NCBI RefSeq assembly: GCF_000178455.1
Contig: NZ_ADNU01000012.1
Coordinates: forward strand, 1-64,000
Length of the DNA stretch: 64,000 nucleotides
Direction: 5' to 3'
From: Brevibacterium mcbrellneri ATCC 49030
GTDB lineage: Bacteria; Actinomycetota; Actinomycetes; Actinomycetales; Brevibacteriaceae
In this document: positions 32,077 through 41,065 of the stretch, piece by piece
Numbering within the stretch: the first letter of the stretch is position 1
Layout of the letters: each line of letters opens with the position of its first letter
Program-made: the position numbers and the translations under genes
Notes under the pieces: model-generated
The model's database searches: none
What the model was told of the DNA's origin: nothing
Seen by the model: only the letters and a program-made list of their open reading frames with translations

Positions 32077-32625
32077 ATGAGTAACAGCTTCACTGCACAA
32101 GACGTAGCTCGCATGCTCGAATCCGGCGAACTGAGTATCAAACACTCATCACGGCGAAAGAAGACCGTGACTCTCAAGCGAAGCGGTGGTCGGTGGGTAT
32201 TGGCCGCCCCCGTACATTACGACCCTCGGAGCGACCTCGGGCAGATTGCTCAGTTGCTCACTCGGCTGAGTGCTAAAAGCGGCCGTGAATCCTCGGACGA
32301 CGATCTTTTGTCCCGTGCCCGCGAACTCAACACCACGTACTTCAACGACGGAATCGAACCGGAGTCGGTGAAGTGGGTCGAAAACCAGAACTCCCGCTGG
32401 GCTTCCTGTTCCACGGCCACACATTCCATTCGCGTGTCCCACCGTCTACAAGTGGTGCCAGAGTGGGTGCTCGACGCGGTGCTCGTCCACGAACTTGCGC
32501 ACTTACGCGAAAGCGATCACGGGCCGCGCTTCCGTGAACTTACGGATCGGTATGCGCGGTCCCGTGACGCTGATATCTTCCTCGAGGGTTTTAGCCGAGG
32601 TATTGATTACGGGTCGAACGAATAA
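32077..32625 (+). CDS. YgjP-type zinc metallopeptidase (DUF45/M48-like)
   Basis: A 182-residue protein. The catalytic motif is VLVHELAHLRESDHGPRFREL (HExxH at about 142-146, third ligand His in DHG), preceded by the family block SRWASCSTATHSIRVSHRLQ. The N-terminus (about 20-60) has the beta-rich RRKKTVTLKRSGGRW pattern. The family is small and soluble; its substrate is unknown. ATG 32077 is chosen because TACAAC lies eight bases before it and no ribosome binding site exists, suggesting leaderless expression. The 3' end overlaps the convergent NUDIX gene by 35 bp. Confidence 0.85.
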   Translation: MSNSFTAQDVARMLESGELSIKHSSRRKKTVTLKRSGGRWVLAAPVHYDPRSDLGQIAQLLTRLSAKSGRESSDDDLLSRARELNTTYFNDGIEPESVKWVENQNSRWASCSTATHSIRVSHRLQVVPEWVLDAVLVHELAHLRESDHGPRFRELTDRYARSRDADIFLEGFSRGIDYGSNE

Positions 32626-33142
32626 GGCCAGGCAGGCGTTTGGGCAGATCGTCAACGACCGTGTCCGGTAGTTCATCAACCGGGAACCACTTCACATCGA
32701 GTGACTCATCTGAGACGTGCGTGTGCGCATCAGGGCTCAGAATCGCGCCATACACCACATCGTGATGCGTAGCGCACTTTCCGAACGCGCCAGGCAAGTC
32801 ATGGGAGTGCACGTCAATGGGTTGTTGGGAGAACCAGAGGAAATCTTGCACACCGGATTCTTCCCGTGCTTCGCGAAGTGCCGCCTCCCGCACAGTAGCG
32901 TCACCCGGTTCCACATGCCCACCGAACTGCACCCAAAATCGTCCTTTTGCGTGATGCGTCAGGAGCACATGGGTGAAGTCGGGGGAGAAGACCACGCAGC
33001 TGGCAGTCACGTGAGCAGGCCCGCCGGAGCGGTCCAGTGGGCGGGGGTTGTTAGACACGAATTCGGTGACGGAAAGCGCCGAGGTGGTTGCCACCTCGGC
33101 GAGGGCACGCACCGTGTGTGCGGCGCGAGGGTCAGCTGTCAC
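32591..33142 (-). CDS. NUDIX hydrolase
   Basis: A 183-residue pyrophosphohydrolase of unknown substrate. The Nudix box GGHVEPGDATVREAALREAREESGV is complete at about 75-99 (two segments: GGHVEPGDATVREAALRE and AREESGV). The preceding strand ASCVVFSPDFTHVLLTHHAK and the following WFPVDELP are typical of the family. Start GTG 33142 overlaps the stop of the DUF2342 gene by four bases, so the two form an operon. Convergent with the YgjP-type gene. Confidence 0.85.
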   Translation of the reverse strand: MTADPRAAHTVRALAEVATTSALSVTEFVSNNPRPLDRSGGPAHVTASCVVFSPDFTHVLLTHHAKGRFWVQFGGHVEPGDATVREAALREAREESGVQDFLWFSQQPIDVHSHDLPGAFGKCATHHDVVYGAILSPDAHTHVSDESLDVKWFPVDELPDTVVDDLPKRLPGLIRSTRNQYLG

Positions 33143-34449
33143 GACTCTTCTTCAAGGAGGCGGCGCAGAGCTTCGTCCATGTCATCCTCTGTTTGAGCCT
33201 GTTCTGTGTGGCGTTCTGAGTAACCCAACGGGTCGTCGAGATCGGCGGTGGTGGGCAAGGCGTCGGGGTGGCGGAATACCGCGTCCCGTGCCTCTGCGCC
33301 TTCTGAGGATTCCAGGTAGGTGAAAAGTGCTGCCGCGTCACGTAGGCGGGTGGGGGTGAGATCCAGGCCGATCAGCTGGCTCAAGGCGTCTTCCGAATCG
33401 GACGTCATCGTGGTGCGTCGCCTGAGCGCCTCACGAATTTCGTCGCGCTGTTCCAACGGTTCGCACGCGTTGTATGCCACGACATCTGCCCAGCCAGCGA
33501 CTGCGGACACGATTCGCGTGAGCGACTCTTTTGCCTGTTCGCCTTCTTCGGTGGACACAGGTTTGAACATTCCGTTACGCAGCTCTTCAGTTGCCGCGTG
33601 GAGGTTCTGTGGGTCGATATTGCCCATCATGTCGTGGATGTTGGAAGAGTCGACTTCGACATTCGAGGCGTACTTGGCAAACGCTGTCCTGATGTGACCA
33701 GCCAACCACGGAGTCGAAGCGAACAGAGAGTGCTTGGCCAACTCAACACAGGCCACGAAAATGCGCAACTGCGTGTGGTCGAGATCAAGTTCAGCTGATG
33801 CTCCAGCAATGTTGGATTCGATCAGCGCGGGCGCGTCAAGAATTGGGAGGTTGTAATCCGTTCCGGTGAGAACGCTTCCAGAAAGAGTACCCAGGGCTTC
33901 TCCGATTTGTGCCCCGAAAAGTGACGCGGACATGTTCGTCATCATCGCCGACATTGACGACATGAACGGGCGCATTTCTTCAGGAATTTGATCGGACAGC
34001 GAATCGGTGAACGTGCGTGACATGTTCGCCTGAATCGGCTGTGCGAGCTCGACCCAACCGTCAACGGAACCTGTTGCCCAATCTTTACGCGTCAAACTTT
34101 GCGGCTCGTTTGTCGTGGTGAACTCGGTGACGCGTTCAAGCCACAGTTCCGCCAAACGGAAAGCGTCATGGGTGCCGCGCGCAACCTCGTCGGTCACGGA
34201 GGGGTCAGGGGTGGGAACTTTGCTGACAGCAGTCTGACGTGCCACATCGCTTGCGCTTCCTGACTGTCCCATAAGTCCCTGGATCTGACCGAGGAAGGAC
34301 GACAGCATGTTTCCGTCGATCGGGATTCCTCCTGCAGGGAACTGTCCCTGGGCGCCTCCCTGAGCACCCCCGAGGCTAAAAAGCATGCCAAACAGGTTGT
34401 TCAGTGGGTCGTCGCCCGATGAATCTTTGTCGCGATCCTTGTCGCTCAT
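33139..34449 (-). CDS. DUF2342 (zincin_2) family protein with degenerate zinc motif
   Basis: A 436-residue protein. The N-terminus is Gly/Gln/Met-rich (GGAQGGAQGQFPAGG) and probably disordered. The core resembles the actinobacterial zincin_2 family: AQPIQANMSRTF, SASLFGAQIGEALGTLSGSVLTG, then the region that carries HExxH in metal-binding members, here RIFVACVELAKHSLFASTPW, where neither His is in place. It is therefore probably not a peptidase. Function of the family is unknown. The same family occurs beside the PDZ-Lon and UPF0182 genes in M. tuberculosis. Confidence 0.8.
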   Translation of the reverse strand: MSDKDRDKDSSGDDPLNNLFGMLFSLGGAQGGAQGQFPAGGIPIDGNMLSSFLGQIQGLMGQSGSASDVARQTAVSKVPTPDPSVTDEVARGTHDAFRLAELWLERVTEFTTTNEPQSLTRKDWATGSVDGWVELAQPIQANMSRTFTDSLSDQIPEEMRPFMSSMSAMMTNMSASLFGAQIGEALGTLSGSVLTGTDYNLPILDAPALIESNIAGASAELDLDHTQLRIFVACVELAKHSLFASTPWLAGHIRTAFAKYASNVEVDSSNIHDMMGNIDPQNLHAATEELRNGMFKPVSTEEGEQAKESLTRIVSAVAGWADVVAYNACEPLEQRDEIREALRRRTTMTSDSEDALSQLIGLDLTPTRLRDAAALFTYLESSEGAEARDAVFRHPDALPTTADLDDPLGYSERHTEQAQTEDDMDEALRRLLEEES

Positions 34450-34598
34450 CGTTTCTCCCTTGGTTTGCTTGTCTAAAAGCGTAACGATCTAATTTGAGAA
34501 AGCCTTCCACGTGGAACCCGCATTTGAGCTTTTTTCGTTCTGAGCGAACGTGGGGAGGGGAGACATCTTTCGATGCCGGGAGTTATCTGTGTATCGGC

Positions 34599-34604
34599 TA
34601 GACT
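34599..34604 (+). promoter_or_regulatory. Putative -10 element of the PDZ-Lon operon
   Basis: TAGACT lies about 29 bp upstream of the GTG start at 34633 in the 183-bp divergent gap. The leader would contain AAAGAAAGGA as a ribosome binding site. No clear -35 is seen. Confidence 0.4.
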
Positions 34605-34632
34605 AGTTGTGCTTTAAAGAAAGGACCGTCGC

Positions 34633-35709
34633 GTGACACCGAGTGCCCAGGCCAATACGCCTAAAAAGCGACTCCACGTGACAACCCTTTCCACTCTCAT
34701 TACGTACACGCTCGTCATAGTTGCAGCACTCATCCCTGTCCCGTACATGGTTGAAATGCCCGGCCCTGTTTTTAACACGTTGGGTGAGCATGAAGGGACC
34801 GAGGTGGTAACCATCTCGGGCGCGAAAACCTACCCCACTTCGGGAACCTTAGATATGCTCACCGTCGCCGTGGCCGGTGGCCCCGGCAGGCAAGTGTACC
34901 CTTCGCAGGCTTTGTGGTCGGTCGTGAAGGAGAAGGATACGGTCGTTCCCAGCGAGGCCTACTACCCACTGACCACCACGCGCGACCAAGTCACGCAGGA
35001 AAACAACGCGCAAATGGCCACCTCGCAAGACTTCGCGGTGGCGGCTGCTCTGAACCACCTCGGCAAGAAATACGACACGCGGTTGGGGATTGGAAGCGTG
35101 GCGGCAGGTGCGGCAGTTGAAGGAGTCGTGAAGCCGGGTGACATCATCACCAAGCTCAACGGCGAGGACATCAACGGGAGTGCGGAAGACATTGTTCGCG
35201 TGCAGGACACAGTTGCCAAGGGTGATCCGGTAGACCTGGACATTGAGCGCGAAGGCAAGAAACTACACGAAACCATCACGCCAAAAGAAACGGCCGACGG
35301 GCCCAAACTGGGCGTGGTACTGGCTCCCACATACGATTTTCCCATTGATGTGAAATTCAACCTGGAAGATGTAGGCGGGCCCAGCGCCGGTCTGGTGTTC
35401 GCGCTGACCATTATCGACAAGCTCGAGCCGGGTGACTTGACCGGTGGGAAGCGGATAGCGGGCACCGGTCAGATTTCAGAAGACGGGACCGTGAGTCCTA
35501 TTGGTGGTGCTCGGCAAAAAGTCGTGGCAGCCAATGAAGCAGGAAATGACTATTTTTTGAGCCCAGCGGACAACTGCGCTGAAGCAGCTCAGGCCGCAAA
35601 AGGGCTCGACATGAAAGTGATTCGCGTGGACACCTTAGACACGGCTGTCAACGCCATCGACGCAATCACAAACGACGACATTGGCACAGTCACCATGTGC
35701 TCTGGTTAA
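34633..35709 (+). CDS. Membrane-anchored PDZ-Lon (S16) protease
   Basis: A 358-residue protein: one N-terminal transmembrane helix (about 17-37), an extracytoplasmic N-domain (PYMVEMPGPVFNTLGEHEG), a PDZ domain at about 145-225 (GAAVEGVVKPGDIITKLNGE) and a Lon-type protease domain. The Ser-Lys dyad is visible as GGPSAGLVFALTI (Ser about 252) and PIGGARQKVVAA (Lys about 296). Related to YlbL of Bacillus and Rv3194c; substrate unknown. Start is GTG 34633 with GAAAGGA upstream. Followed 12 bp later by the UPF0182 gene. Confidence 0.9.
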   Translation: MTPSAQANTPKKRLHVTTLSTLITYTLVIVAALIPVPYMVEMPGPVFNTLGEHEGTEVVTISGAKTYPTSGTLDMLTVAVAGGPGRQVYPSQALWSVVKEKDTVVPSEAYYPLTTTRDQVTQENNAQMATSQDFAVAAALNHLGKKYDTRLGIGSVAAGAAVEGVVKPGDIITKLNGEDINGSAEDIVRVQDTVAKGDPVDLDIEREGKKLHETITPKETADGPKLGVVLAPTYDFPIDVKFNLEDVGGPSAGLVFALTIIDKLEPGDLTGGKRIAGTGQISEDGTVSPIGGARQKVVAANEAGNDYFLSPADNCAEAAQAAKGLDMKVIRVDTLDTAVNAIDAITNDDIGTVTMCSG

Positions 35710-35721
35710 CAAGGAGAACGG

Positions 35722-38694
35722 TTGAGTACACCAAGCCAAAAAACGAAGAAGCCTTCGCCCCTATTGCTGACACTTGGAGCAGTAGCTGTCCTTCTGGTTT
35801 TGTTCGTGGTGTTCGCGCAAGTTTTCACAGAAGCCCTGTGGTTCCAGCAGCTGGGATTCTTGCAGGTTTTCACTACGGAGTGGATCACTAAAATCATCCT
35901 GTTTGTTGTGGGTGTGATCCTCATGGGAGGTGCCGTTTGGTTTCCGCTCATGCTCGCGTACAAGAAACGGCCAGTGTACGCGCCCACGTCCCCACGCCAA
36001 GAGAACCTCGATCGGTATCGTGAAGCGATCGAGCCCTTGCGTCGCGTTGTCACTCTAGTTGTTCCGGCCGTTATTGGTGTCATGGGTGGTTTTGCGTTGT
36101 CAGCTGCATGGCAACAGGCGCTCATGTTTGTGCATTCGACCGAATTCGGGCAAGCAGACCCCCAGTTCAACATTGATCTGGGCTTCTATATGTTCAGTTT
36201 TCCGCTGATCCGAACACTTGTTGACTACGTGGCGATGGCTCTGCTGTTGTCCCTTATTGCGGCTGTTGTCGCTCACTACCTCATGGGTGGGATTCGCCCA
36301 GGTGATGACTCCAAACTGACGGTGTCAAAAACAGCGCGCTACCACTTGGCTATTTCGGCTGGTCTGCTCATTCTGGCGCAGGGTGTTCGCCTGTTCCTTC
36401 AGCGGTACTCAGTCATGACGTCTACGGGCGGACTGATGACCGGTGCGTCGTACAAGGACGTGCACATCACGATTCCTGCCATGTTGATATGTGCGATCGC
36501 AGCCGTTGTGGTGGCCCTGATTATGGCGGCGAATGCGTTCCGCGATGTGTGGAAACTGTCGATTACGGCTGTAGTGATGCTGTTGGTTTTGGGTGCTGTG
36601 TCAATCATTGCGCTTCCGGCAACCGTGCAGCAGCTACAGGTGCAACCGTCTGAGCAGAGCTTGGAGAGGGAATACCTTCAGCGCAACATTGATGCGACGC
36701 GCCACGCGTATGGGATCGACGATGTCGAAGTCATTCCGTACTCGCCTTCAACGGACGGTAAATCGGGTGCCTTGCGTGAGGACGCTCAAACGGCGGCATC
36801 GATTCGCCTGCTGGATCCGAACCTCGTGTCGGATACTTTCCGTCAGATCCAACAGCAACGCCCCTTCTATTCGTTCCCGGAACAGCTCGACGTGGACCGT
36901 TACCGTATTAATGATGAAATGCAGGACACGGTGATTGCGGTTCGTGAGCTTAATCCTGCTTCACAGGCCGATTCGTCGTGGTTGAACCAGGCTGTTGTGT
37001 ACACGCACGGGTTCGGTGTCGTTGCTGCATACGGTAACCGCCAAGGTGGAGACGGCCAGCCCGCGTTCTTGGAAGCAAACATTCCGCCTACTGGTGAACT
37101 GGGGGAGTACGAGCCACGTATCTACTTTGGTGAACAGTCACCTCGGTACTCGATTGTGGGTGCCCCTGAGGGTGCTGATCCACGCGAAATCGACTATCCC
37201 GCTGACAACGAAGACGGTGGAGCCCAGGTGTATAACACCTTCAAGGGCGACGGCGGTCCCAGTGTGGGCAACTTTTTCAACCGCTTGTTGTTTGCCATTA
37301 AGTTCCAAGATGAACAGATTGTTCTGTCTGACGCGTTGAACTCGGAGTCACAGATTCTGTTTAACCGTTCACCTCGCGCGCGTGCGCAGAAGGTGGCGCC
37401 ATTCCTGCAGATTGACGGCGACCCGTATCCGGCGGTGGTTGACGGACGTGTGCAGTGGATTATGGACGGGTACACCACGTCCAAGGAGTACCCGTACTCC
37501 ACGCCGCAGGTACTGCAGGACGCGACGCAGGACTCAAACACGCAGCGTTCTGGCACTACGGCGGCCCTGCCTCCTCAGCAGGTGAACTACATCCGTAACT
37601 CTGTCAAGGTGACCGTTGACGCATATGACGGATCGGTCAACCTGTATAAATGGGATGACGAAGATCCCGTCCTGAAGACATGGTCCAAGATCTTCCCTGA
37701 CATGGTGAAGCCCATGTCAGAGATGAGCGGGGATCTCATGAGTCACGTGCGATACCCAGAAGACATGTTTAAGGTGCAACGGTCCCTGTTGACGCGTTAC
37801 CACGTGGACGATGCGAACTCGTTCTACACTGGGCAGGACTTCTGGACGACACCTACCGACCCCACGGTGAATCAAGAGTCGCGTCTGATGCAGCCACCGT
37901 TTTACTTGACGCTTCAGATGCCGAACCAGGAGTCGCCAGCGTTCTCGCTCACATCGTCTTTCATTCCGCGCCCCACTGAAGGTCAGACGCGTAACAACCT
38001 GACTGGGTTCTTAGCGGCCAATGCGGACGCGGGTAATGAGAAGGGTGTTAAGCACGACGACTATGGAAAGCTTCGGCTGCTGCAACTTCCCCGTAACACG
38101 ACGTTCCCTGGTCCTGGTCAAGCACAGAACAACTTCAACACTGAGCCTAATGTTCAGTCGAGCTTGAACCTTCTGCGCCAAGGTGAGTCGAAGGTGCAGA
38201 ACGGTAACCTGCTGACGCTGCCGGTTGCTGGTGGGCTGTTGTACATCCAGCCGGTGTATGTGCGTTCGGCTGGTGAAACTTCGTACCCTGTGCTTCAGCG
38301 TGTGCTTGTGGCGTTCGGTGAGCAGATTGGGTTCGCACCTACTCTTGACGAAGCGCTTGACCAGGTGTTTGGGGGAGACTCCGGTGCGCGTGCTGGTGAC
38401 GCGGACTCCTCTGGTGAAGCAAGCGAAGGAGAGAAGGGTGGCGCCGACGCCGGGGACGAGAAGGATAAGCCGGCGCGTGAACCAAACCTTCAGAAAGCGC
38501 TTGAGGATGCCCGCAACGCTATGAAGGAGTCTGACGAGGCACTGAAGAACGGTGATTGGAACAAGTACGGAGAAGCTCAAGAGCGTCTGCGTAAGGCACT
38601 CGACGAGGCTGGAAAACTCCAGGACCAGCAGACCGGTGGCGGCCAAGGTGGCGGCCAGGGCGGTCAGAACAACGAAGGTGGCCAGAACGGCTAA
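35722..38694 (+). CDS. UPF0182 family integral membrane protein
   Basis: A 990-residue protein with about seven N-terminal transmembrane helices (first 300 residues, starting LLTLGAVAVLLVLFVVFAQV), followed by a large extracytoplasmic domain with family motifs (EREYLQRNIDATRHAYGID, YPEDMFKVQRSLLTRYHV). It ends in an acidic coiled-coil segment and a Gly/Gln tail (GGGQGGQNNEGGQNG). Function is unknown; it is conserved in actinobacteria and cyanobacteria. Start is TTG 35722 behind AAGGAGAA. It probably shares a transcript with the PDZ-Lon protease. Confidence 0.9.
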   Translation: MSTPSQKTKKPSPLLLTLGAVAVLLVLFVVFAQVFTEALWFQQLGFLQVFTTEWITKIILFVVGVILMGGAVWFPLMLAYKKRPVYAPTSPRQENLDRYREAIEPLRRVVTLVVPAVIGVMGGFALSAAWQQALMFVHSTEFGQADPQFNIDLGFYMFSFPLIRTLVDYVAMALLLSLIAAVVAHYLMGGIRPGDDSKLTVSKTARYHLAISAGLLILAQGVRLFLQRYSVMTSTGGLMTGASYKDVHITIPAMLICAIAAVVVALIMAANAFRDVWKLSITAVVMLLVLGAVSIIALPATVQQLQVQPSEQSLEREYLQRNIDATRHAYGIDDVEVIPYSPSTDGKSGALREDAQTAASIRLLDPNLVSDTFRQIQQQRPFYSFPEQLDVDRYRINDEMQDTVIAVRELNPASQADSSWLNQAVVYTHGFGVVAAYGNRQGGDGQPAFLEANIPPTGELGEYEPRIYFGEQSPRYSIVGAPEGADPREIDYPADNEDGGAQVYNTFKGDGGPSVGNFFNRLLFAIKFQDEQIVLSDALNSESQILFNRSPRARAQKVAPFLQIDGDPYPAVVDGRVQWIMDGYTTSKEYPYSTPQVLQDATQDSNTQRSGTTAALPPQQVNYIRNSVKVTVDAYDGSVNLYKWDDEDPVLKTWSKIFPDMVKPMSEMSGDLMSHVRYPEDMFKVQRSLLTRYHVDDANSFYTGQDFWTTPTDPTVNQESRLMQPPFYLTLQMPNQESPAFSLTSSFIPRPTEGQTRNNLTGFLAANADAGNEKGVKHDDYGKLRLLQLPRNTTFPGPGQAQNNFNTEPNVQSSLNLLRQGESKVQNGNLLTLPVAGGLLYIQPVYVRSAGETSYPVLQRVLVAFGEQIGFAPTLDEALDQVFGGDSGARAGDADSSGEASEGEKGGADAGDEKDKPAREPNLQKALEDARNAMKESDEALKNGDWNKYGEAQERLRKALDEAGKLQDQQTGGGQGGGQGGQNNEGGQNG

Positions 38695-38705
38695 AGGTGG
38701 TGGCC

Positions 38706-38738
38706 GTTCGTCAACCGGTGATGAGCCGGTTGACGAAC
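38706..38738. terminator. Hairpin terminator after UPF0182
   Basis: A perfect 13-bp stem, GTTCGTCAACCGG and its complement, with a 7-base loop. There is no T run, so termination may be weak or factor-assisted. Confidence 0.6.
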
Positions 38739-38816
38739 ACGCACCTGCCTTGTGGCGAGGATCACGCGCTGTTTGTTTGGTGGTTACGCATTCTTAACGT
38801 ATAGTTGTATGTGCGT

Positions 38817-38893
38817 CGCGGGGTGGAGCAGCTAGGTAGCTCGCCGGGCTCATAACCCGGAGGTCGGAGGTTCGAATCCTTCCCCCGCCACCA
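38817..38893 (+). tRNA. Initiator tRNA-fMet(CAU)
   Basis: 77 nt with encoded CCA. Acceptor strands are CGCGGGG and CCCCGCC, so the 1-72 pair is a C-C mismatch, as needed in an initiator. The anticodon stem CCGGG/CCCGG has the three G-C pairs typical of initiators, with loop CTCATAA (anticodon CAT). The T arm is GGAGG, TTCGAAT, CCTTC. A TATAGT -10 lies about 10 bp upstream (near 38801). Confidence 0.93.
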
Positions 38894-38897
38894 AGAC

Positions 38898-38936
38898 AAA
38901 GCCCGCTTTACCAAATCTGGTGAAGCGGGCTTTCGC
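38898..38936 (+). terminator. Terminator of tRNA-fMet
   Basis: AAAGCCCGCTTTACCA (38898-38913), a 4-base loop, and TGGTGAAGCGGGCTTT (38918-38933), one mismatch in a 16-bp stem ending in T residues. Its 3' arm overlaps the left direct repeat of the restriction cassette. From 38940 to 39064 the only likely element is the hsdM promoter (TAATCT near 39043). Confidence 0.85.
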
Positions 38937-38939
38937 ATG
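38925..38939 (+). repeat. Left 15-bp direct repeat flanking the type I restriction cassette
   Basis: GCGGGCTTTCGCATG, identical to 45772-45786. It overlaps the 3' arm of the tRNA-fMet terminator. Confidence 0.65.
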
Positions 38940-39064
38940 CCCGGATAAAGCCCGAGCTTTCGGCCTATAGTCCGAGCTTGTGGCGTGGCAAACGAGCTGT
39001 CGACTTTGACTGTGAGAAGCTCAAAGTGTTTCGTGGATAATCTCGTAGAAATAAGGGCGCCTCT

Positions 39065-41065
39065 ATGTCTGACACTTCAGAAATTCTTGACTCGATTACC
39101 CCGAAGCAGACTGCCAAAGTCAACAGTCTCAACGCCGCAATCTGGCAAACCGCCGACGACTACTTGCGTCTGATCGTCCCGGCCGAAAACTACGGCGACT
39201 ACATTATCCCGTTCACTGTGCTTCGTCGTCTCGAAGGTCGACTGGCGCCCACCAAGCAGGCTGTGCTCAATCTTGTCGAACGTGAAAACGCTCAAGGAAC
39301 CGACCCCGCGATCGTGGGGCTCAAGATTGAGAACAAGTTCAAACTTCGCTTTTGGAACACGTCTGAACTGTCTCTTGAACGACTGGCGAACTCCGACGAC
39401 GCACTTAAACCAGGGCTGAAACAATACCTCAACACGTTCTCTCCCAACATTTTGGAGATCTGGAATGCGTTCGAGTTCGACAAGTTGATCGATCTTTTGG
39501 ACCGTAACAATCAGCTGTGGAACGTCGTTCAGCACTTCGCTTCTATCGACATGTCTGATGAAGCGCTTCAAGATCAGACCATGGGCGACATCTTCGAGAA
39601 CCTGATGTATCGCTCGTTTGCGCGAAAAGGTAAGGACGCTGGTGAGTTCTACACCCCGCGTGACGCGATTCGCCTGATGACCTCCATCTTGTTCACGTCT
39701 AATGACACCGAACTTGAAGAAGACGGCATCATCCGGTCTGTGTACGATCCCACCGCTGGGACATGCGGGATGCTCATTGCAGCTCGTGACGCGCTTCGCG
39801 CGATCAACCCCGGTATCGAGGTGGTTGTTGCCGGACAAGAGTTGAAGGAGTCTTCCTTCGCGATGGGGAAGTCTGACCTGCTGATGCAGGGCTTCAAAGA
39901 CCCCGAGGTGTTGAAATTTGGTAACTCGCTTATCAACGACCAGTACGCGGGAGACACATTCGACTACATCATGGCGAACCCGCCGTACGGTTCATCGTGG
40001 AAAGCGTTCCAGAAGGATGTGAAGAAACTTCAGGAACAGGGCGACCCCCGTTTCTCCGAAGGGCTCCCAGCCGTCAGTGACGGGCAGATGCTCTTCTTGA
40101 TGCACATCGCCCACAAGCTCGCTCCTGCTGATGGCACCACAAAGGGCGGGCGCGCTGCTGTGGTTACCAATGGGTCTCCGCTGTTTACGGGAGACCCAGA
40201 AAGCGGTCCGGACGGTATCCGCAAATACTTGATGGGTGCACAAGGCGGCTCAGAAGTCTTGGACGCGATCATCGCGTTGCCGAATGACATGTTCTACAAC
40301 ACTGACATCGCCACCTACATCTGGATTCTTGACCAGAACAAAGAACCTCGTAGGCGGGGGAGGATCCAGCTCATTGACGCCACAGGCATCAGCGCTCCCA
40401 TGCGCAAGAACATGGGAAAAAAGCGCGTCGAGCTGTCAGAAGATAACATCCGCGAAATCACGAAGCTCTACAAGGACTTCGAGCAGAACGAGCGCTCCAT
40501 CATTGTCACCGCTGACGACCTCACCTACCGTGACGTTCCCATGTTCAAAGTGGCACACTACGCGGTCAACGTGACTGAGGAGACCGTTGCAGAAGCTATG
40601 AGCCACAAGTCTGCACTCGCGGAACACGAAGCAGTCATCCGTGAGATGAAGGGACGCGAATACAACGAACTTCCCGCAGCGCTGAAAGTGTCGGCCAAGG
40701 CGCACGGTGTGAAGATGGGTGCGCCACTACTCAGGCACATTGTGAAAGCGCTCGCCGTTGAGGACCAGAACGCCCCCGCGTCACTCGATGAGAAGGGCAA
40801 CCCGATTGTGGACGCATCTTCCAAGGTGATTGAGCGTATTCCGTACTTAGACGATGTGTCTGAACACATGGAACGTGAGATACTTCCATTTGTCCCAGAC
40901 ATGCAGTGGGATGAGTCCCTGGCGAAGGTGGGGACGGAACTCCCACTCACGCGCTTGTTCTACAAGCCACAAGAGACACGCTCGCTAGAAGAACTAGACG
41001 CGGACATCGCCGCCTCACTTGACCGCATTTACGCCATGTTCCGGAAAGTGCGTGAAGATGACTAG
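39065..41065 (+). CDS. hsdM: Type I restriction-modification system, N6-adenine methyltransferase subunit
   Basis: A 666-residue modification subunit. The N-terminal HsdM_N helical domain (about 15-150) is followed by FYTPRDAIRLMTSIL, the SAM-binding DPTAGTCGMLIAA (about 228-240) and the catalytic ANPPYGSSW (about 303-311). With HsdS it methylates adenines in a bipartite site; with HsdR it forms the restriction complex. ATG 39065 has AAGGGCG upstream. The stop lies inside the start region of hsdS (8-bp overlap). Confidence 0.95.
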   Translation: MSDTSEILDSITPKQTAKVNSLNAAIWQTADDYLRLIVPAENYGDYIIPFTVLRRLEGRLAPTKQAVLNLVERENAQGTDPAIVGLKIENKFKLRFWNTSELSLERLANSDDALKPGLKQYLNTFSPNILEIWNAFEFDKLIDLLDRNNQLWNVVQHFASIDMSDEALQDQTMGDIFENLMYRSFARKGKDAGEFYTPRDAIRLMTSILFTSNDTELEEDGIIRSVYDPTAGTCGMLIAARDALRAINPGIEVVVAGQELKESSFAMGKSDLLMQGFKDPEVLKFGNSLINDQYAGDTFDYIMANPPYGSSWKAFQKDVKKLQEQGDPRFSEGLPAVSDGQMLFLMHIAHKLAPADGTTKGGRAAVVTNGSPLFTGDPESGPDGIRKYLMGAQGGSEVLDAIIALPNDMFYNTDIATYIWILDQNKEPRRRGRIQLIDATGISAPMRKNMGKKRVELSEDNIREITKLYKDFEQNERSIIVTADDLTYRDVPMFKVAHYAVNVTEETVAEAMSHKSALAEHEAVIREMKGREYNELPAALKVSAKAHGVKMGAPLLRHIVKALAVEDQNAPASLDEKGNPIVDASSKVIERIPYLDDVSEHMEREILPFVPDMQWDESLAKVGTELPLTRLFYKPQETRSLEELDADIAASLDRIYAMFRKVREDD

